DNA of 64,000 bases. It comes from Polyangium jinanense (GTDB lineage: Bacteria; Myxococcota; Polyangia; Polyangiales; Polyangiaceae). Below are positions 62,186-64,000 of the stretch, one piece after another. The stretch lies in assembly GCF_028435365.1 (NCBI RefSeq), contig NZ_JAGTJJ010000021.1:1-64000 (forward strand), written 5' to 3'. Made by a program: the position numbers and the translations under genes. The notes beneath the pieces are model-generated. The model saw nothing but the letters and a program-made list of their open reading frames with translations. It did no database searches and had not been told where the DNA came from. Position 1 is the first letter of the stretch. Every line of letters starts with the position of its first letter.

Positions 62186-63301
62186 ATGGAGGATCGCATG
62201 ACCACACGGGAAGCGTCGCCGAGCGAGGACCTCTTTCTGGGCTGCTTGCTCGGCGGAGCGCTGGGCGATGCGCTGGGATATCCGATCGAGTTCGTCCGAT
62301 CCGAGAAGCAGATCATCGAGCGGTTCGGCGCCACGGCGCCTCCGGACCTCTCGTACGCGTCGGAGGTACGCGTCTCGGATGACACGCAAATGACCCTCTT
62401 CTCCGCCGAAGCCCTCCTGCGCGCGCGGAGCGCCGGCAGCGGCGCGATCGTACCTTTCGCATTGGGCGCCTACCAGCGGTGGTACGTCACGCAAGAATTG
62501 GCACCGCGTGATCGCGTACGCCACCGCAGCGGCGAAGGATTGCTCCTCGCGGATCCGCGCCTCTACGCTCGCCGCGCGCCCGGACAGACGTGCTTGAGCG
62601 CTCTCTCGTCGAGCTTCACGCGTCCCTCCATCGCGACCATCGACGACCCTCCGAACGGCAGCAAGGGATGTGGCGCCGTGATGCGCGCGGCCCCCTTCGG
62701 GCTCGCGGCGCGCACCCGTGAGGATGCATTCGTCGTCGCGCGAGACGCCGCTGTGCTCACGCACGGGCACCCCAGCGGTTATCTGTCTGCCGCGTATCTG
62801 GCGGCGCTGGTGCACGATATCGCGCGGGGCGCGACGCTCGAAGAGGCCATGGGCCTGGCCGATGCGCTCTTGGTGCGCGAGCGTGAGCACCAAGAGGTCG
62901 CGGCGGCGCTCACTCGCGCGCGAGCGCTCGCGGCGGGAGGCGCCCTGTCTCCTTCGGCCATCGAGCAGCTCGGCGGGGGCTGGGTCGCGGAAGAGGCGCT
63001 CGCGATCGCCATTGCCTGCGTACTCCAGGCGACCGCGCGCAGCGTGGCGCAGACCTTGTGGCGAGCCGTCGCGCATGGCGGCGACAGCGACAGCACGGGG
63101 AGCATCACCGGCAACCTCGTCGGCGTCATGTTCGGCGCGTCAGCGCTGCCGGTGCATTGGCTCTCGCAGCTCGAATTGAGGGACCTGATCGAGCGCGTCG
63201 CTCGGGATCTCCACGCGGCGGCCATGGGGAGCGGCCGCCCTGATCCCACGGATTATCCGGCGGCCGATGGAGTCGTGCGTGTCCCGCGCTGGAACGCGTA
63301 G
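62186..63301 (+). CDS. ADP-ribosylglycohydrolase (DraG type)
   Basis: The product has 371 residues. The fold signatures are LGCLLGGALGDALGYPIEF at the N-terminus, VSDDTQMTLF with the first metal-binding Thr/Asp pair, a GCGAVMRAAPFGLAA core helix, LTHGHPSGYLSAAYLA, and HGGDSDSTGSITGNLVG with the second metal-binding Asp/Asp/Ser-Thr set. All magnesium ligands expected of active enzymes are visible. It removes ADP-ribose from a target such as an Arg side chain or DNA. Two ATGs compete: 62186 after GAAGG and 62198 after GGAGG; both have good spacing. It lies 66 bases after the helicase fusion on the same strand and may belong to that cassette, or be independent. Confidence 0.9.
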   Translation: MEDRMTTREASPSEDLFLGCLLGGALGDALGYPIEFVRSEKQIIERFGATAPPDLSYASEVRVSDDTQMTLFSAEALLRARSAGSGAIVPFALGAYQRWYVTQELAPRDRVRHRSGEGLLLADPRLYARRAPGQTCLSALSSSFTRPSIATIDDPPNGSKGCGAVMRAAPFGLAARTREDAFVVARDAAVLTHGHPSGYLSAAYLAALVHDIARGATLEEAMGLADALLVREREHQEVAAALTRARALAAGGALSPSAIEQLGGGWVAEEALAIAIACVLQATARSVAQTLWRAVAHGGDSDSTGSITGNLVGVMFGASALPVHWLSQLELRDLIERVARDLHAAAMGSGRPDPTDYPAADGVVRVPRWNA

Positions 63302-63341
63302 GACGCATACAATCGTCATGCGTCCGTTGCCCACGTCGTAA

Positions 63342-64000
63342 TCAGCACCCGCTCTTCGGGGCGGCAGACCGACGATGGCGCAAGGCGAGCAGACCAAGGC
63401 CGAGCAAACCGAGGAGCGGGCCAGGGCTGCCGCTCGGGGTTCCAGGTGCGGCGCGGCAATCGCAGCCGCCCTCCTCGGCGATTGGGCCGCCGCCGCTGCC
63501 GCCGCTGCCGCCGCCGCTGCCGCCGCCGCTGCCGCCGGTCCCCGACTCGCACGCGCCGCTGATGCAAGCGCCTCCCTGGCACGGCGTTCCGTCGGGCGCC
63601 TGCGCATCCCCAGGGCAGTCATCCAGAGTTCCGTCGCACGTCTCGGCCACATCACACACGCCGGCCGAAGCGCGGCATTCCGTGCCCGGCGCGGCTTTGG
63701 CATCCGCGGGGCAATCGGCCAGAGCTCCGTCGCACGTCTCCGCCACATCGCACACGCCGGCCGAAGCGCGGCATTCCGTGCCGAATGGCTTCATGACATC
63801 GAACGGGCAATTGATCGTAACGCCGTCGCACGCCTCCGGCACGTCACATGCGCCCGCCGCAGCGCGGCATTCGGTGCCGAATGGTTTTACGCCGTCGAAC
63901 GGGCAATTTTTCGCCGTGCCGTCGCACGTCTCCGCCATGTCGCATACGTCCGTCGAAGCGCGGCATTCGGTGCCCGCAGCGAGCGCCGCGCAGACCCCGT
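63342..64000 (-). CDS. Cys-rich repeat surface protein with MYXO-CTERM-like sorting signal (N-terminus outside window)
   Basis: The frame is open to the window edge. It contains tandem units of 32 residues of the form GTECRASAGVCDVAETCDG followed by a C-P-x-D end, each with conserved cysteines, resembling disintegrin-like repeats of myxobacterial surface proteins. A Gly/Ser-rich spacer (GGSGGGSGGGSGGSGGG, coded by 63486-63540) follows. The end has a Cys pair (GGCDC), a hydrophobic helix (LLGLLGLGLLALRH) and Arg residues. That is the MYXO-CTERM architecture, which directs anchoring of exported proteins at the cell surface. It converges on the ADP-ribosylglycohydrolase with 40 bases between the stops. 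Confidence 0.8.
   Translation of the reverse strand, partial: GVCAALAAGTECRASTDVCDMAETCDGTAKNCPFDGVKPFGTECRAAAGACDVPEACDGVTINCPFDVMKPFGTECRASAGVCDVAETCDGALADCPADAKAAPGTECRASAGVCDVAETCDGTLDDCPGDAQAPDGTPCQGGACISGACESGTGGSGGGSGGGSGGSGGGPIAEEGGCDCRAAPGTPSGSPGPLLGLLGLGLLALRHRRSAAPKSGC

Noticed and set aside
63486..63640. Repeats that could be mistaken for a CRISPR array
   Set aside because: They encode Gly/Ser spacers and Cys-rich protein units in frame, with no unique spacers or conserved hairpin.

Overview
The window is high-GC DNA that looks like the chromosome of a myxobacterium, probably of the Polyangium/Sorangium type. The grounds are a C-terminal sorting signal of the MYXO-CTERM type on the last protein (63342-64000), a Ser/Thr kinase operon with TPR/PEGA-like and formylglycine-generating-enzyme (FGE)-fold lipoprotein partners, very long multidomain proteins, and a myxobacterial-style type VI secretion accessory cluster. 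Genus assignment is inference.

Region 1 (1-5652) is a decayed mobile and defence island. It holds the end of an IS630 transposase, a broken GNAT acetyltransferase, a tRNA 3'-end fragment that looks like an old attachment site, an intact Mrr-type restriction endonuclease, an HNH-STAND-TPR gene broken by four frameshifts, and a tyrosine integrase with an in-frame stop and no catalytic C-terminus.

Region 2 (5808-12479) holds an FGE-fold lipoprotein, a convergent pair encoding an alpha/beta-hydrolase-like protein and a small partner, and an overlapping operon of Ser/Thr kinase, TPR/PEGA-like membrane protein and a second FGE-fold lipoprotein.

Region 3 (12483-23805, all minus strand) is an orphan T6SS spike island. 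In transcription order it reads SEC-C zinc protein, DUF2169 protein, VgrG, DUF2169-pentapeptide fusion, pentapeptide protein, DUF3540 protein, PAAR-like DUF4150 protein and a small unknown. The VgrG shaft is an unusually regular run of glycine octads with a histidine ladder.

Region 4 (24001-51092) is the most unusual part. Two minus-strand genes, for a metallophosphoesterase and a 1178-residue protein with eight peptidoglycan-binding-like repeats, diverge from a tightly coupled four-gene plus-strand operon of 20.8 kb. The operon encodes proteins of 2861, 1622, 1431 and 1028 residues. The first carries a lipase-type GHSTAG motif and a DUF6603-like C-terminus, the second two different inserted beta-propellers (seven-fold lectin/tectonin-like, then five FG-GAP-like calcium loops), the third nothing I recognise, and the fourth an Ig-like domain and a kelch propeller. 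I know of no named system with this composition and flag it as the main candidate for something undescribed.

Region 5 (51455-63301) is a second candidate system: an SbcD/Mre11-like nuclease, a Rad50/SbcC-like ATPase without a zinc hook, and a 1941-residue fusion of M48-type metalloprotease, TerB-like domain, SF1 helicase and Vsr/MTES_1575-like terminal domain, followed by an ADP-ribosylglycohydrolase. A DNA-processing or antiphage role is inference. The window ends inside a cysteine-rich repeat surface protein on the minus strand.
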